Source: Prostheceraeus crozeri (lineage: Eukaryota > Platyhelminthes > Polycladida > Euryleptidae). From it: DNA of 64,000 bases. Position 1 is the first letter of the stretch, and the number at the start of each line of letters is the position of its first letter. The stretch spans positions 1 through 64,000 of the forward strand of contig CAJQUW010006362.1 of assembly GCA_907163375.1 (NCBI GenBank), in the 5' to 3' direction. The notes below the pieces were generated by a model, which was given only the letters and a program-made list of their open reading frames with translations, had not been told where the DNA came from and searched no databases. The translations under genes and the position numbers were made by a program. Of this stretch, positions 1 through 12,900 are shown piece by piece.

Positions 1-1411
1 AATAATTATTAATAATATAATTAAATAATAAATAATAATTAAATAAAATAATTATATTCGACAATTTTCATGATGTTTGAAGTTGCATCATTGTTTATCT
101 GGAGTCATCGAAAAATTGCATATGTAGGCCTAAGTCAATCGATCATTTTCGTTATTACTTAATTAAAAATTGTAACTTGCAAAAATCAAGTAGTCACAAT
201 GATAAAAGAAAAAATATTACGTGCATGTAGATCAAATAATCACGAATTCCAGAAACCGCCACACTTTGTAGTTTCTGTAGCCTAATTGAGGCGTTTCCAA
301 CTTTCACCACTTCACCTCTGTTTTAGACAAACTTGAGCGTGTCAGATCTTACGTGAAAGCTGAGAATAATGACACATAGAATGATGTATCTGATGAATTA
401 TGAATAGAAGAACTTGTTTGCTAACAGTTCAATGTTTCGCATGTTTCCCTTAAATTTCTTAACTTCTGCTTTGTTATTTTCCATGTTTGTTCCATTTACT
501 TCAACCCATCATCTTCAAAGGCTTCAAAGGCTTTGTATATAATAAATAATATTTGTTGATTTTCAATCAAATATCTCTGGATTGTCCTGGATTTTTATTA
601 ATGATGATCTTAAGGCCATGCGGAATCACTGATCGTACGGGAAAATGCTATTTTGATGATATCCACAAAACAGTATCAGCGTCTGACACGATTTGCTACA
701 ATGCTTGTATTCGATCGCATTTGTTAATAAGTTTGATTCTATTCCTTGAAAATGAAGTCAAGCACATTTATTGGAATATCGGTGTTAATCCGACGTATCC
801 TGACAGCTGCATCTTCAGAAGGTGCTGCAGTCATGTCTAACACAGTGGTTGTAGACAGCAGCTGTACATGCTGGTTGTTAAATGAATGACACTGTCTACG
901 GAACAATTACGTCCAGCTGCTACTCAGCGCGTCAAACAAGGGCTATGTTTTTTCTAATATTTGGGTGAAAAAAGTAGTGAATTTCTACAGCATCTGCAGT
1001 CACCGGAATTGACTGCTCTGCATTATAGACATTTGTTAATGCCAAGACATTGGTTAATGTCAACATCGTCAGCACTTTAAGAAAGCATCTGATCGTCTTC
1101 TCTTGGGGTCGCAGATGTTGCACATTATAAGTTGTCTCAATTGTGAATTGAGAAATAACTTGAAAGCTACAATCCTTCATGATCATGAAAGCAGTAATCT
1201 TTTGAAGGACAATGTCGTCAGCTGTTCAAAAGATTGAACTTGTTCAAAACTTATTTTTCTAGTTGGAATATTAAATCGCTTTACTCAGTTTTATTAAATC
1301 GTTCTTAGGTAGTTCTAAGTCCCTCGACATTAAGGCCTCAACTTGTGAACTTGTATGTTGAAACTGATTCGCAACACTGAGTGAAAACTAAATGATGGAT
1401 GGTCGGCTTAC
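1..1411. other. Probable intron of the receptor gene, no exon found
   Basis: Bases 1-57 are an AAT/ATT-rich low-complexity run. The rest has no frame with family resemblance and no acceptor followed by a convincing class C receptor exon. As the receptor exon ends in a donor at 1411, this stretch should be intronic. Confidence 0.4.
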
Positions 1412-2743
1412 TTCTTTCTCTAGCAGCGGTAGAAAGTAGTCAATATCCGTGCAGTTCTCGGTGCAACTCTCAAGAGCCCTCGTCAAACTCCGAGCATAGG
1501 TGAAAACAGTGTCCACAATGACAGATTGGCGACGATCAAAGAAAGCCGTCCTTCGAGATCTTGGGATAATGTTTCGGTCCAGCAATTCTCCCCAGCTCAC
1601 ATTCTTCCATTGGTCACCGTTGTTCGAATTTCTGATCAATTTGTTCCAGAAATGTTCAGCCCATGGCAAGTCAGATATCTTAGAGAAAGTGAGATTGTAT
1701 AAGAATTGTTGGAACGGCTTGATGCTTTTAGCAGGGTAGGTCAGAACTACCGCATTTTCAGCAACTTTTTTCAAGTTTTCTACTGAAACAATGCTGTCTG
1801 GAAAAATGAATGTTAAAGGCCAGGTTTTATTCTGGCCTAAATGAACGTTATATTGACGAGCCAACATAATCGCCTCTCGATACTTCGTAAAGACAAGTAC
1901 AATACGAGCTCGAGGTTTCTTATGATCACTCAGTTGAATAGCTATGTTCCTGACAACACTTGAAGATGCGCGAGGAGGCACAGCTATTGCAAGGGAGATG
2001 CAAGGTTTCCATTCCTTGTCTTGCTCTTGAATTTGACGTTGAAATCGACGATACAGACTTTGTCCATACTCATCCACGGAGTATACTAAACTGAGTAATG
2101 TAAAATGGTGCAATTTAAGTATCCGAATCAGAGCGGTTACCCAATCTCCATTGCTTGGCACCATTCGAAGCAAAAATGGATGACTTCGTTTATCTTCTAG
2201 CCCAGTCGCGGTAGATGTCGGGGAAAGCAATGTCAGGCGTTTCATTTGTAGATTGAATGATGCTTGAACAGTGCAACCGCTGTTGAAACAGCCCAGAACT
2301 CCAGCCACAGGTCGTTTGGATCGACATTCAGTCCTTCGATCGCCTCGTGACGTTATTGGGACGAATTGATCAGCAATCGTCAATCCACGACGAACACTCC
2401 CGCACGAATCACCGATGTAGAGACCCAGTGTGTGGTTCGGCAGAATGGCGTGATTCCGGTTCACTTGCTCCACCGCCCAGATGTACGCCATGCTGAGCAG
2501 TGTCAAAGTATAAGACGATGTCGTGCAATGGGTCAAATTGTTGTAGCCCATAGGATGAATCACCCCAAGATTTAAATTCCCCGCCACTGTGTATAGATCT
2601 GGCCATCGCTGAGATAAAGATGATAGCGTCTCAGACAGCGTGAAATCAGAAAATAGAGATAGTGCAAGATAGAAGATGAATTGATGTCTACCCATTAAGG
2701 AGAGGAATAAACTGATCTCCCGCCTGGAATTAGACAAATACAT
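1412..2743 (-). CDS. Class C GPCR-like ligand-binding domain (first coding exon, gene incomplete)
   Basis: The exon encodes about 444 residues of a bilobed periplasmic-binding-protein-like (ANF_receptor) domain, the ligand-binding ectodomain of class C GPCRs (metabotropic glutamate, calcium-sensing and orphan relatives). Seen: a hydrophobic leader (FIFYLALSLFSDF), then AYIWAVEQVNRN, GVLGCFNSGCTVQASF, LLSPTSTATGL, PFLLRMVPSNGDW and VYSVDEYGQSLYRRF, the usual order of lobe-1 and lobe-2 blocks, with several N-glycosylation sequons. The first Met is at 2743; the second, at 2695, sits directly before the leader and may be the true start. The frame runs into a good donor after Glu (GAA|GTAAGC at 1412/1411), so the stop 24 bases further on is intronic. 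No cysteine-rich or seven-helix region is visible, and I found no next exon in 1-1411, so the gene continues outside the window. A receptor guanylate cyclase is an alternative because it shares this fold. Confidence 0.75.
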
Positions 2744-5700
2744 GACAGTTCCGATTGCTCAACAATTTCTACCACTGAGAAACGAGGATGAAGAAGGACG
2801 TGAAATATCCTAAACAGAGAGGAATATTTCGGTACTTTTAAAGTCATGATTGATCCCTGAGTCTAAACTGAAAGACTTTGATGAGCGTTACACAATCAAT
2901 CCACAAGAGGAAATTCCGATTGACCATGAAATTCCACTTCGTCATTATCTCAGTCACAATGTCACAAATGTCTGCTGCGATTTAGATGTTTTAAATTCAT
3001 GACGTCTCCAGGGAAGTCGCAGACTCTTCACGTGCGGGAGATTCGTGCTGTCAGGTATGTAGGGAGACAAATTTGCCTTGTCCTTGAAGGAAAACACAAT
3101 TACAGGCAAATTATCGAAGTATCGACTTTGTAATATTGTCACCAGTGGCGTCGCGTGATCCCAGACCATAGGCTTTCGCTCCATTGCGGATTCCTATATT
3201 TCTGCAGCAGACAGCATGAACTGCATAAAATAATTAATTTGACGCTGTCTTAATTTCAGTGAATTTTCAAACGCTTGTACAAGTACATGAACACTCAAGT
3301 TATGCTGGCATACATGACTACAGAATGAAATGAAATGATGTGAGAAATAGATACTGATATATAAATGAAAGTTACGCTGAAGTCCATAGAATACCCAATG
3401 TAGATTATTCTGCATGTCAATTGTGATTCACTATGAGTCCTATGTGACAGCCTCTTTTCCTGAACAGCCTCATAAGCATGCAATCTTAAGCTGACTGTTC
3501 GTCAACGTGACTCTTGTCTTCCCAAGACTTTAAACGTCGAATGACAATGAAAATGTGATGTCAATTTCTCACATGACGCTTGATCACCCTATAGTGAGAT
3601 AACTATAGAGAACTTTCACTCTCGAAGAAACTCTCGCCAACGCAAGACTCTGTTGTGAATATTATAGCTTGTCAATCTCTTACATCTTCCAAATTTAGGA
3701 CTGCTAAAATGTTTTTTTGCGCTCCTCCTAATATTCTACCCCTTGAGAGTGGTTTAGTTTTTATTTCAATGCCATGAACTTCGTGTAAGATGGTTGGAGT
3801 TTTCTGCATAATCCCTCGGACGACTGGCTGGTGTAGAAAATAATCACTGTTGAAATCGCCGCCATAAACATAATATCATCAATATGCCCAGAATCATTAT
3901 CTCTGATTGAATCGTACATCAAATTGTGGAAACTTCATCGCTTTATCTTTCAGCGGCTTCTCACCTTCCGATCCGACATTCAGCCATTGGTGAACACAGA
4001 CACGACGATTCAACGCGTCATCATCTTCTCCAAAATTTGGCGAAGTCACGAATAGGGAAAATTTGCGACTCTCTCTATCTGAATCTATGAATTTACAAAT
4101 AGATCTTTTCTTGCATTGCATCAATATATTTGCTTCTTCGTTTCTATCGGGAGAAGACGACTCAAATTATCGAGCTAAACGCGCACGCTCCACATATCAC
4201 ACAAACACACAAATCTCTGTGATTTGCTGTGAACACATCCCCAGCGCATTGTGTGATTGCTTGAAGATCCCTGTAGTTAACAGCTGAGCGCTGGCGCTCG
4301 GAACGTATTTGAGAATAGTGACTTGAAACTGCAAAGTGTATGTAAAGTTGTAAACTTAAAGATGCTCTCAAAAACAAAAAAATAAAACTATTTGAACCTT
4401 AGCTTTATGAGCGTAAATAATTATTTTTGGGTATGCGGCGAAGGCCTCGCATACTGACGCCACTGATTGTCACTTGATTGAGTGATTTTTTTTATTGAAA
4501 TAATGCTCTATATTATTGACAGTGGAGTTCCATATGAGCTGAATGTGCTGTGATATAATAAATGATGCATATTCAGACCTGTCAACAAGCCTGAATTTCC
4601 TGGCCCAGCTCAGTTCTGGTCTGTTATGCGCACTGTTGCATTAGATCAGATGCCTTGTAAATTCATAGTATCGATGACATAACAGAGGAAATTCATGAAT
4701 TTGAATTTGATTTAAGTCACAAACTAGTAATTGCTCGAAAATTATATTTTCTGCTATACTCGTATATAGCAGATCGATAAGCATAGTAAGTTAAATTAGT
4801 TCTCCAACTTACTATCCATTAGTTGAAGATAATAATTAACGAACTACAATTGCCAAGACCAGCATGCGGTCCTTTTAGTCAGATGCTGCGGCTCTCGATT
4901 CCGACTCTCACTTGCAGTAACTGGCGACCCTTTCCATCTACATGAATTCAACTTCATAGCCGTTTCCTTGGTTTTATTCAACACGTATCTCTCTACCCTG
5001 TCATCTAGACAGCGCTCAGTGGGTAATCACATCATTTGAAATGAATTTCTTCTCTTAGTGGGCAAAGCAGCATCAAGTTTCACACAGATTGATTTCATAT
5101 CGCAAATTGTGTTATCATAGTAATAATTGAATTTAAAATAACTCTCAGATGCGGCCCCATAAATCTTTTCTTTCTGTTGTACTCTTGCTTCAAAAGGTCC
5201 GTGGTTTAGACTATGCTTTAAGGATCATGCTGTTTCCAGATATACATTATTTATTATTTTTTATTAAGATAGGTGCTGCTTTGCATGGGGTGATTCATGT
5301 GCCAAATGCATGTATAAGTGCGACCTATAAAAATAATATTTAGAACAACTTGACAATTGAGATCCCTTGCAAATTATGGCTAATAGCGTACATTGCCGGT
5401 TAGAAAAATTAATGCCAAGCTCGGTCATAGATTTGAGGAATAAGTGTAGACACTTCGGTTAGAATGGTTGAATTTGAAAAATTATTCAAAAGATGAAAGC
5501 CCGCCAGTCTTTAGCAATACACCAAAGTTTCTCAGCTGCCTTATTTATGAGGCAGACAATGAAACGCTGCAGCGTTTTCCCATGGAAAGCTGAATATTTT
5601 TATCTGGCCCTAGAGAGTCAATTTTTGTTAATTTCTAACTTTCCACGTTCGTCTAAATTCAAGACAACGGCTGAAATCTTGAAATTAAACTGTTATACCT

Positions 5701-6109
5701 GATGTTTGATTAAGCTATTTGATCTTTTTCCCATGGGAATGGTTGACTTTAGACTCATCCGTTTCTCATCCATATTCAATCAGTCTTTCTTTCCGTTTCA
5801 CGAAGACGACGAGAAATAACCTTCTTAGTGTAGCCATTACAGATGTAAATATGATATTGATGTCATTTAATATTTCCAATTTGTCCCGTCCTATTCGCAA
5901 AGCTTTTTGGAATTTATAACTCAAAGTGTTGGTGAGAACTTTCATAGGATGATGCAATTGCCATCCAATAGCATAACTGGAATGAATTAATGAATACATT
6001 TATGCACATGTATGATAAAGATATCATTTCTCAGTGAAATCAACAAAGCCAAGGAGTTTTCCCTTTATGTAAACAAAATACACTGATGAATGCCTACACT
6101 GTAAACTGT

Positions 6110-6212
6110 AGGGCACTAATTTTGGCACGAAGCAGAAATTTCGTGCCAGTTAGCGCCTAATTAGTGCCCTTCTAGTGCTTCGAGGCACCGATAGGTGCCA
6201 CTAGGCACTAAT
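6110..6212. repeat. Cluster of GGCAC-type hairpins
   Basis: AGGGCACTAATT at 6110 pairs with AATTAGTGCCCT ending 6170. Inside it, GGCACGAA pairs with TTCGTGCC. Directly after come GGCACC-GATA-GGTGCC and two further AGGCACTA / TAGGCACC copies. The nested arrangement looks like a small foldback element or its remnant. Confidence 0.5.
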
Positions 6213-6597
6213 AGGCACCAAACCAAATATGCATTATTAATCATATTCAGCAATAACATGGAGACTTGATTGAACAGAACAGTTACGTTCTAACCTGACT
6301 ATTTTGCTGGTACTCATAGACATCACATCCATTTTATACAAACTTATCCTCTTATGTTTTCCTTATCTGCATTCCCACAATATCTCATCAATCTTGACGA
6401 TAACAGTAATTGTGAGGGTAATTCAATGTCGAACAAAGGCCTAACATGTGTAAAGAAATAGCAAGTTGCTAAGACCTGTTTGTCACCGAGACTTTTGTAC
6501 TCATATTTTCAGTATATTTTCCCTTCTATCATTCTTCATGAACATTAAAATACCGGTATTCCAAATGTTTCTCGAAAATATTCATTACATAAAAAGA

Positions 6598-6603
6598 TTT
6601 AAT
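6598..6603 (-). terminator. Possible ATTAAA poly(A) signal for the DUF4485 gene
   Basis: A variant poly(A) hexamer on the minus strand lies about 230 bases past the stop of the last exon. I saw no canonical AATAAA in that interval. It is weak evidence because such hexamers are common in AT-rich DNA. Confidence 0.2.
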
Positions 6604-6832
6604 TATTTCATGCCCCACCCCACATCTTCTTATCTTCAACTGTACATATTCATAACCAACGAACGAAAGTTCAAAACAAGTGAGCGAAAGGTCTATATTA
6701 TAAGAAACGTATAAATAGTTTTACAAAATGTTTCGTTTGTGTATAAGAAATGGAAGAAATATAAAATTTAAACAATCGACATGATCGGAGGGACAGACGA
6801 GTGGAATGAAAAATGGCAAGAAGATAATGAGA

Positions 6833-6955
6833 TCATTTCACTTCACAAGTATGATCACTTTGAGATGACGCCAGCGATACATCTCTCATACGGTCTGATA
6901 GCAGTCTATTGACAGAGACAAGGCCTTGAACACAATCATCCAGTCGAGTTGTAAT
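6833..6955 (-). CDS. DUF4485 gene exon 11, last coding exon
   Basis: The acceptor is TTTCTTTCAG, in phase 0. It encodes ITTRLDDCVQGLVSVNRLLS and ends SSQSDHTCEVK with a TGA at 6833-6835. It is separated from exon 10 by 9.1 kb of repeat-rich intron. The link rests on phase, orientation and helical character, so it is less certain than the other exons. Confidence 0.55.
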   Translation of the reverse strand: MTTRLDDCVQGLVSVNRLLSDRMRDVSLASSQSDHTCEVK

Positions 6956-9900
6956 CTGAAAGAAAACAAACATTTATAAACACTCTGCGTATACAGTACT
7001 ATTTCATAGCCTTCTTGCGTAACAAGGGTCCATTTGACCCTGCGATTGAGATGGACATGACAACTGTCTTATAGGTCTACGTATGTTTATTAAAACCTTA
7101 GTTTACTTCAAAGACACACATAAAGAGAATTGAACGAAGCAAGAAAGTTGTATGACACCTCAAATAAAGTTGATGTCATAACATGGGATCGTAAGTCCGA
7201 ATCCTACCAACCGCACATCATTTGGCCCGACCACATGGACGTGTGTATCAAATTGGAAGTTAGATGTGCATGAACAGCATGTTAGGATGCATCTTTTGCC
7301 CCCATTTCTATATTTATCAAAGATGGGCTTATTCACAACATCAGTATCCATATTTAAGATATAAATAATTGTGTGTAAATTCGAGCTGTCTAATAAAGCA
7401 TACTCTGGGTATTTGCAGCGTTTCAGTGCATGACCGATTTCACGATCGAGTAACGACTCAATTTTTTCAATTCATTAATTGTTTTAGTGAATAGATTCCA
7501 TAAACTCCTCTCTCCAAACCGCAAATAAATAAAAATCAATAGTGTTGATCGCTGAGCAGTGTACGCGAATAAATCACATCCTAGCAAAATTACCATTACA
7601 GCTAAATGCTCATAGAATATCTTTATCAGCGATTCGAAAGCTCTACTTCACATTTCTACTGCAGTTTTATCTTCAAAACGCCTCAATGAATGTGAAAAGA
7701 AAATCTTTGAGCTCTTAAAAGAATTGATATTAGAAAAGATAAATCGCTTTTGATATAAAACAGACGTATCAGATTGAGAGACAAACAACGATCATCTGAT
7801 AATCTTTAATAAAACAAGTACTGTCTGAACCTTCGCCATTTCCTTGAACCAACATTGTCAAGCTGAACACAAGGAATTCAGCGTCCTTTTATCTAAACCT
7901 GAAAAACATTTGAATCTCTTTGAAATCGCCGCCGGAATGCCTTCTGTTACTTCACTGTCCAACTGATACATCAGACGGTGTTCAGTGACTCCGTAAACAC
8001 ATAAATTTATACATTAGTGTGTGTAACATGAACAGCAACTGTTTGGGAAAATCAGAATTTGAATTAGTTCACTGAATACTCTGGGGAAACGTTTGCAAAA
8101 AAGCAATATTCTGATAATCCGCTGCCGTAACTCTTATCACATCAAAGTTCGCTAGTTAGAGAACCAATTTTACAGTAAATGAAGCGAAATCTAATCTCTG
8201 AAACTAAAAATCGCAAATGTACATTAGTAGAAAGTGATTCTTATTTCAGTCAAATCATCGCGTTTTATGCAATATTTCGATACAGGATAACAAGATGTTC
8301 TCAATTCTAAAAGCAGATGGAAAACAACAATTTGTGTAAAACTGTTGGATGTAAACTTTGAAATGTTTTGGAGTAATTCGAAGGAAGACATAAATGCAAT
8401 CGCATAAACTTCGACGTGAAAACTTCCGACAATGAAACTTAATGGAACAGACAACAGCAATGAATAGTTGCGGAATACTTTAACAACGTCCATCACTATG
8501 GAAGAATGCAATTGGAATTTAAAAGTACAAGCGGTTCTTTATCATTCCAGCGTCTTTCACGAATTCGTAAAATCACGATCATTGAAGAAGTTGATGTTAT
8601 ATTTAAAACTGCTGACGTCATCCAACTTCGCAATGCACAGAGTGAAATTTACATCTATTTATATTTCACAGTGATATAATCTCTATGATTATTGCTTCCA
8701 TAATATAGTTTATGCTTTCCAAAGTGTGCATAAATTTCAAAGAGTGCAATAAACAGTCTTTATTGCACTCCTTCATTGAAATACATTAGCACATAGAAAG
8801 TTTTCTCGACTTCTGTAACAACTAAATCTTGTAAAATTTTGATATATTGTATGAATGGATATTGCATACTCGCGGATACTAAATTCACACAAGTGGAAGA
8901 GGAAGGGATCGAGAAATGAGAGAGAAATGAAGATGAATTTATATCAGGTTGCATTAAATGAATGATGTTTTTGTTTAGATCATCCCAAAAAATTATTTTC
9001 ATATACAGTCCGTTTCATAAAAAGTGGATCATCCTAAAATTTGACTAAATAAAACATAAGTATGATACAGAAAGCATTTTTCATGTTATTTCATGTCCCT
9101 GATATATTTAAATGTCCTTATATAATCTGATAAGCTATGATACAGTAACGGTTCTTAAGAAGCTAATATTTTGTGGCCCTACCCTTATTGTCAATGACAT
9201 TACCAATTCGTCTAGGCATTGATTTGATGATATCGTTGATTTTTGACTGATCTACCTTTCTCCACTCTCTTTTTAACAGTGACGTAAGTTGTGATACGCC
9301 ATCTGTAGGTAGCAGTGAACGACGAACGTTACGTTTTAGAATACTCCATACATTTTCTATGGGATTCAGATCAGGAGAACGAGCTGGCCAAGATAATGTC
9401 CTAAGCCCTAATTGAGACTTGCATAAGTTTACTCTACTACTCCTGTGACACGTAGCATTATCATCCATAAATAACCAAGTCGATGGATCACCAAGTTGAT
9501 CTGTCATTTGGCCAATGTTCATTCGTAAAACATTCACATAGCGTTCAGAATTCATGGTTCCTTGCTGTATGTGAAGTTCAGCCTAGTTCTAGCAAGGCTG
9601 ACACTTTGTCTTTTGTGAATGCGATCTCGTTATTGTTCATTTGTGCTTTGTATTGTTTTCAACCGGTAAGAGATAGATTTCTAGCTGAAAGCAATCAGGA
9701 GTGCTGCCAACACCACCGCAACGAAGTCAGGAAGCTATGGAACATGAAGTCCAGTTAATCACATGTAGCAGTTACATTATTGTTGATGAATAAGGGTGCT
9801 ATACTGGCTCTGATTGACCGATTTTCTTTATTTTTGTTTTGCTTGATAGCTTTTGGCTTGTAGAACAACATATAACATAACAAAGGAAACAAATGTAATT

Positions 9901-12900
9901 TTATAAGAGTGAGGTATGATTTTGTGTAACATTGCTAAATGAAGATCAAATTATCTACTACTTTTTTTATCTATAACAGGAAAACAACTCAATATTCATG
10001 CTTGAAATTTCCAACAATGATATTTGGTAAGCACAACTGACATATCTTCCAAATTTCAGAGAAATTCGTTCAAGTTTGGCGGAGTTAGACAAAGTTGAAG
10101 TTAAGGCGATGTTTAAGGGTGATCCATTTTTTATGAAACAATCTGTATATTACAGTACATCTGCGTATTCTGCTCATCTTCCCATGTTCCATTTTTCGAT
10201 ATGACTAATTAAATGGGCGCAAATATTGTCACATAGTTGACCAGTCGTCGGGAGATCATTTTGATTAATAAGAGTACGTTAGAGAAAACTCCCCAAGTTT
10301 AGGTCGATGCTTTCTTGAAAGTTAAGTAAAAAGTTAAACAGGTAAGACGGGCCTTCGGCGTCCAGCGCCTTCGAAACGGTCGATGGTTCTCTAACGTACT
10401 CTTATTAAGCAAATATTGTCTCTTTATAGTGACATAAATGCTTCATTTTAGGCGGTTCTATTGAGAATATTTTTTCCAAACTTGCTCCATGCCCTTTAGA
10501 AATATAAAACTCACAATGTCATGTACGTTAGTGTTTTCAATGTTTCCATTTTACACCGGTTATTAGCCATAGAAAAAATACAGCATAATTTTTATGTCTT
10601 TTTTGAAAAATTCTCACACCCATGTCAATGGGCGAATCACTGAAATTCAACAATACACTTTTGTATGATGCCCTCAATTCTAATATATCCTAGTTTGAGT
10701 GTCGTAGACTGCAAACTCTGTTGGCGACAGTTGAAAAAGGGCCAAAATCCATGTTTTATCTTTGAAGAGCTGCAGTGAAAATCCCATGTTGAAATTGATA
10801 TGAACGGATAGAGTATTTTTTCATTTTGTCCTTAAATTGACTGTCAGAAAATGTTAGACCCTCATATTCCTTCCTAAGCGTGAATAACTGTGCACAATTT
10901 GGCGCGATTTAGACCCTCAAAAATCTTTCTTCGCCTCTGCTCGAATTGGTATTGAGATGAAGCGTTAGATCATCTCATGAGGTCGAGACATTCACAAAAG
11001 CTTTGTATTCCAAGTTTAAGAATTAGAAATTTCTCAAAACTCTTGTCTGCAGGCTCGTCCAAAGGAAAAGTCATTGTTTTTTTTCAATAGATGCTTTTTC
11101 AGAGTTGGAGTTGAATTTGAGAAAACTGTACGATGAAAACATGTTAAATTTGCTGAATTTTCAACTGTCATGTGTCCCATGATGATGACGTAAACACTGT
11201 CGCCTACAGACGCTCCCAAACGTAGATTTGGCCGATTTTCAAGGTGAGATTGCAACCAAACTGTTGACATTTGAATGTCCAGTATAGAACATACAGGAAA
11301 GCTACCTAGTATCCATCGATGCTCAAAAAATCAGTTACCATTGATTGACGCTGCGACCTGTAGCCTGAACCAACCGATTGGCTTGACTGTTTGTTGATGA
11401 GATAAATCTGCATGTACAATGGACAGAAAAGCAGGCTATTTGATTTCAAAATTGCTTTGGTTTGATTTTCAAATCATGTTAAGGATCATGATCATAGATT
11501 CTGGTAGTTCTGTGAAATATAAAGTTACTTACAGAACTCGTGCAAAGATATCCAGCTTAATTGCATTTTTCTCCATCAACAAACTATGCCCTCGCCCTTC
11601 GGGCTCGTGCATAGACATGTTGATCTCAAAAAATGCAATAAAGCTGGATACTTTGCACTTGTTGTGTAAATAACTATTGTATACGCAGTATGCGAGTTAT
11701 GCTCACTACATTGCCAAGTTTTTCAATGTAATTACAAAAATTATATACATGATGCAAAAAATGTAGCAGGGTGTACACTTAATCTTGAATTCGTATTCCA
11801 TGCTTCTAATGTCACTCTAGTAGGCAACTTAGATGTATGAAACTTGCCATTGACTATATTATCATTTTGTAACAACAATAATAATGATCTCCCAAATGAT
11901 GCAAAAAATAGTATAAAATATCGATTTTTTCTTTATTCTTTTAGTAAATTTCAAATACGTAACAACTGCAGCAAACTGAAGCAAGTCATACTCTTAAACG
12001 ATCAGAATAGCCAGAATTCTCGAATCAGTCTTTAACTTGGCCACCGTCTAACTCGATGCAGTCACGCCATTGAGACTCGTGACTCTCTTGAGCGTTTGGG
12101 TATGCAACTTTCTTGACTTAATGCAGTTACTAAAAGAAGAAAGAAAAAAACCGATATTTTATACTATTTTTTCTATCATTTGGAAGAACATGTTGCAAAA
12201 TGATGATATTATGATGATAATAAAGTCATTGGCAAGTTTCATGCATTCAGGTTGGTTACTCTAGTTACAGTAGAAGCATGGAATACGAATTCAAGATTAA
12301 GTGAAAACCCTGTCACAGCCGTTTGACAAGAAAAGAAAGCATTTTTTTGCATCACCTTGTAGTACTGCATATACGCATAAACTGTACATGCATGTGCTGA
12401 TACTTTATTTTGTACAATTTCCCTTGAAGTGGAAATGAACATTAAGAAACATAACATTCCACAAACGATTTTGCATGTATGACAGTTTTTATACACTGTA
12501 TGATCAATTTTCTTACTTTTTTATACTATTTTTGTAGCTTATATCTAAACTGGCTGTGCCAAATCCAAACAGATGAAACCACCTTGATATGCTCCCATTA
12601 AATGATATAAACAATAATCTGAATGCATTGGGAGAAGTTATTAAACTGAAATGCCGTTTGACATGCAACTGTTTGCCTTATGCAGGCATTTTGTAACTAA
12701 CATCTTTGAATATTTGAAAAATGTTAGCTTTATTACAGACATTTTGCAGGCACTGATTTGAAACATGAATGACAGCAGATCTCCTAAGATTCTAAGAATA
12801 TCTGAATTCATTCATTTTCATGCAAATCAGTCGACCACATTGAAGAGTCAGCTTGTATGTAGATGAATTGAGTCCAACGGAAAGCATCAACTGACGTGAA

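Larger units (their letters stand above)
2744..6832. other. Intergenic stretch between the receptor and DUF4485 genes
   Basis: It holds the receptor upstream region and the DUF4485 3' flank. A minus-strand frame at 3897-4124 has coding-like composition (for example NRRVCVHQWLNVGSEGEK) but no family resemblance. A cluster of small hairpins lies at 6110-6212. A 24-base hairpin, GTATGCGG...CGCATAC, lies near 4431-4455. Nothing else stands out. Confidence 0.4.
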
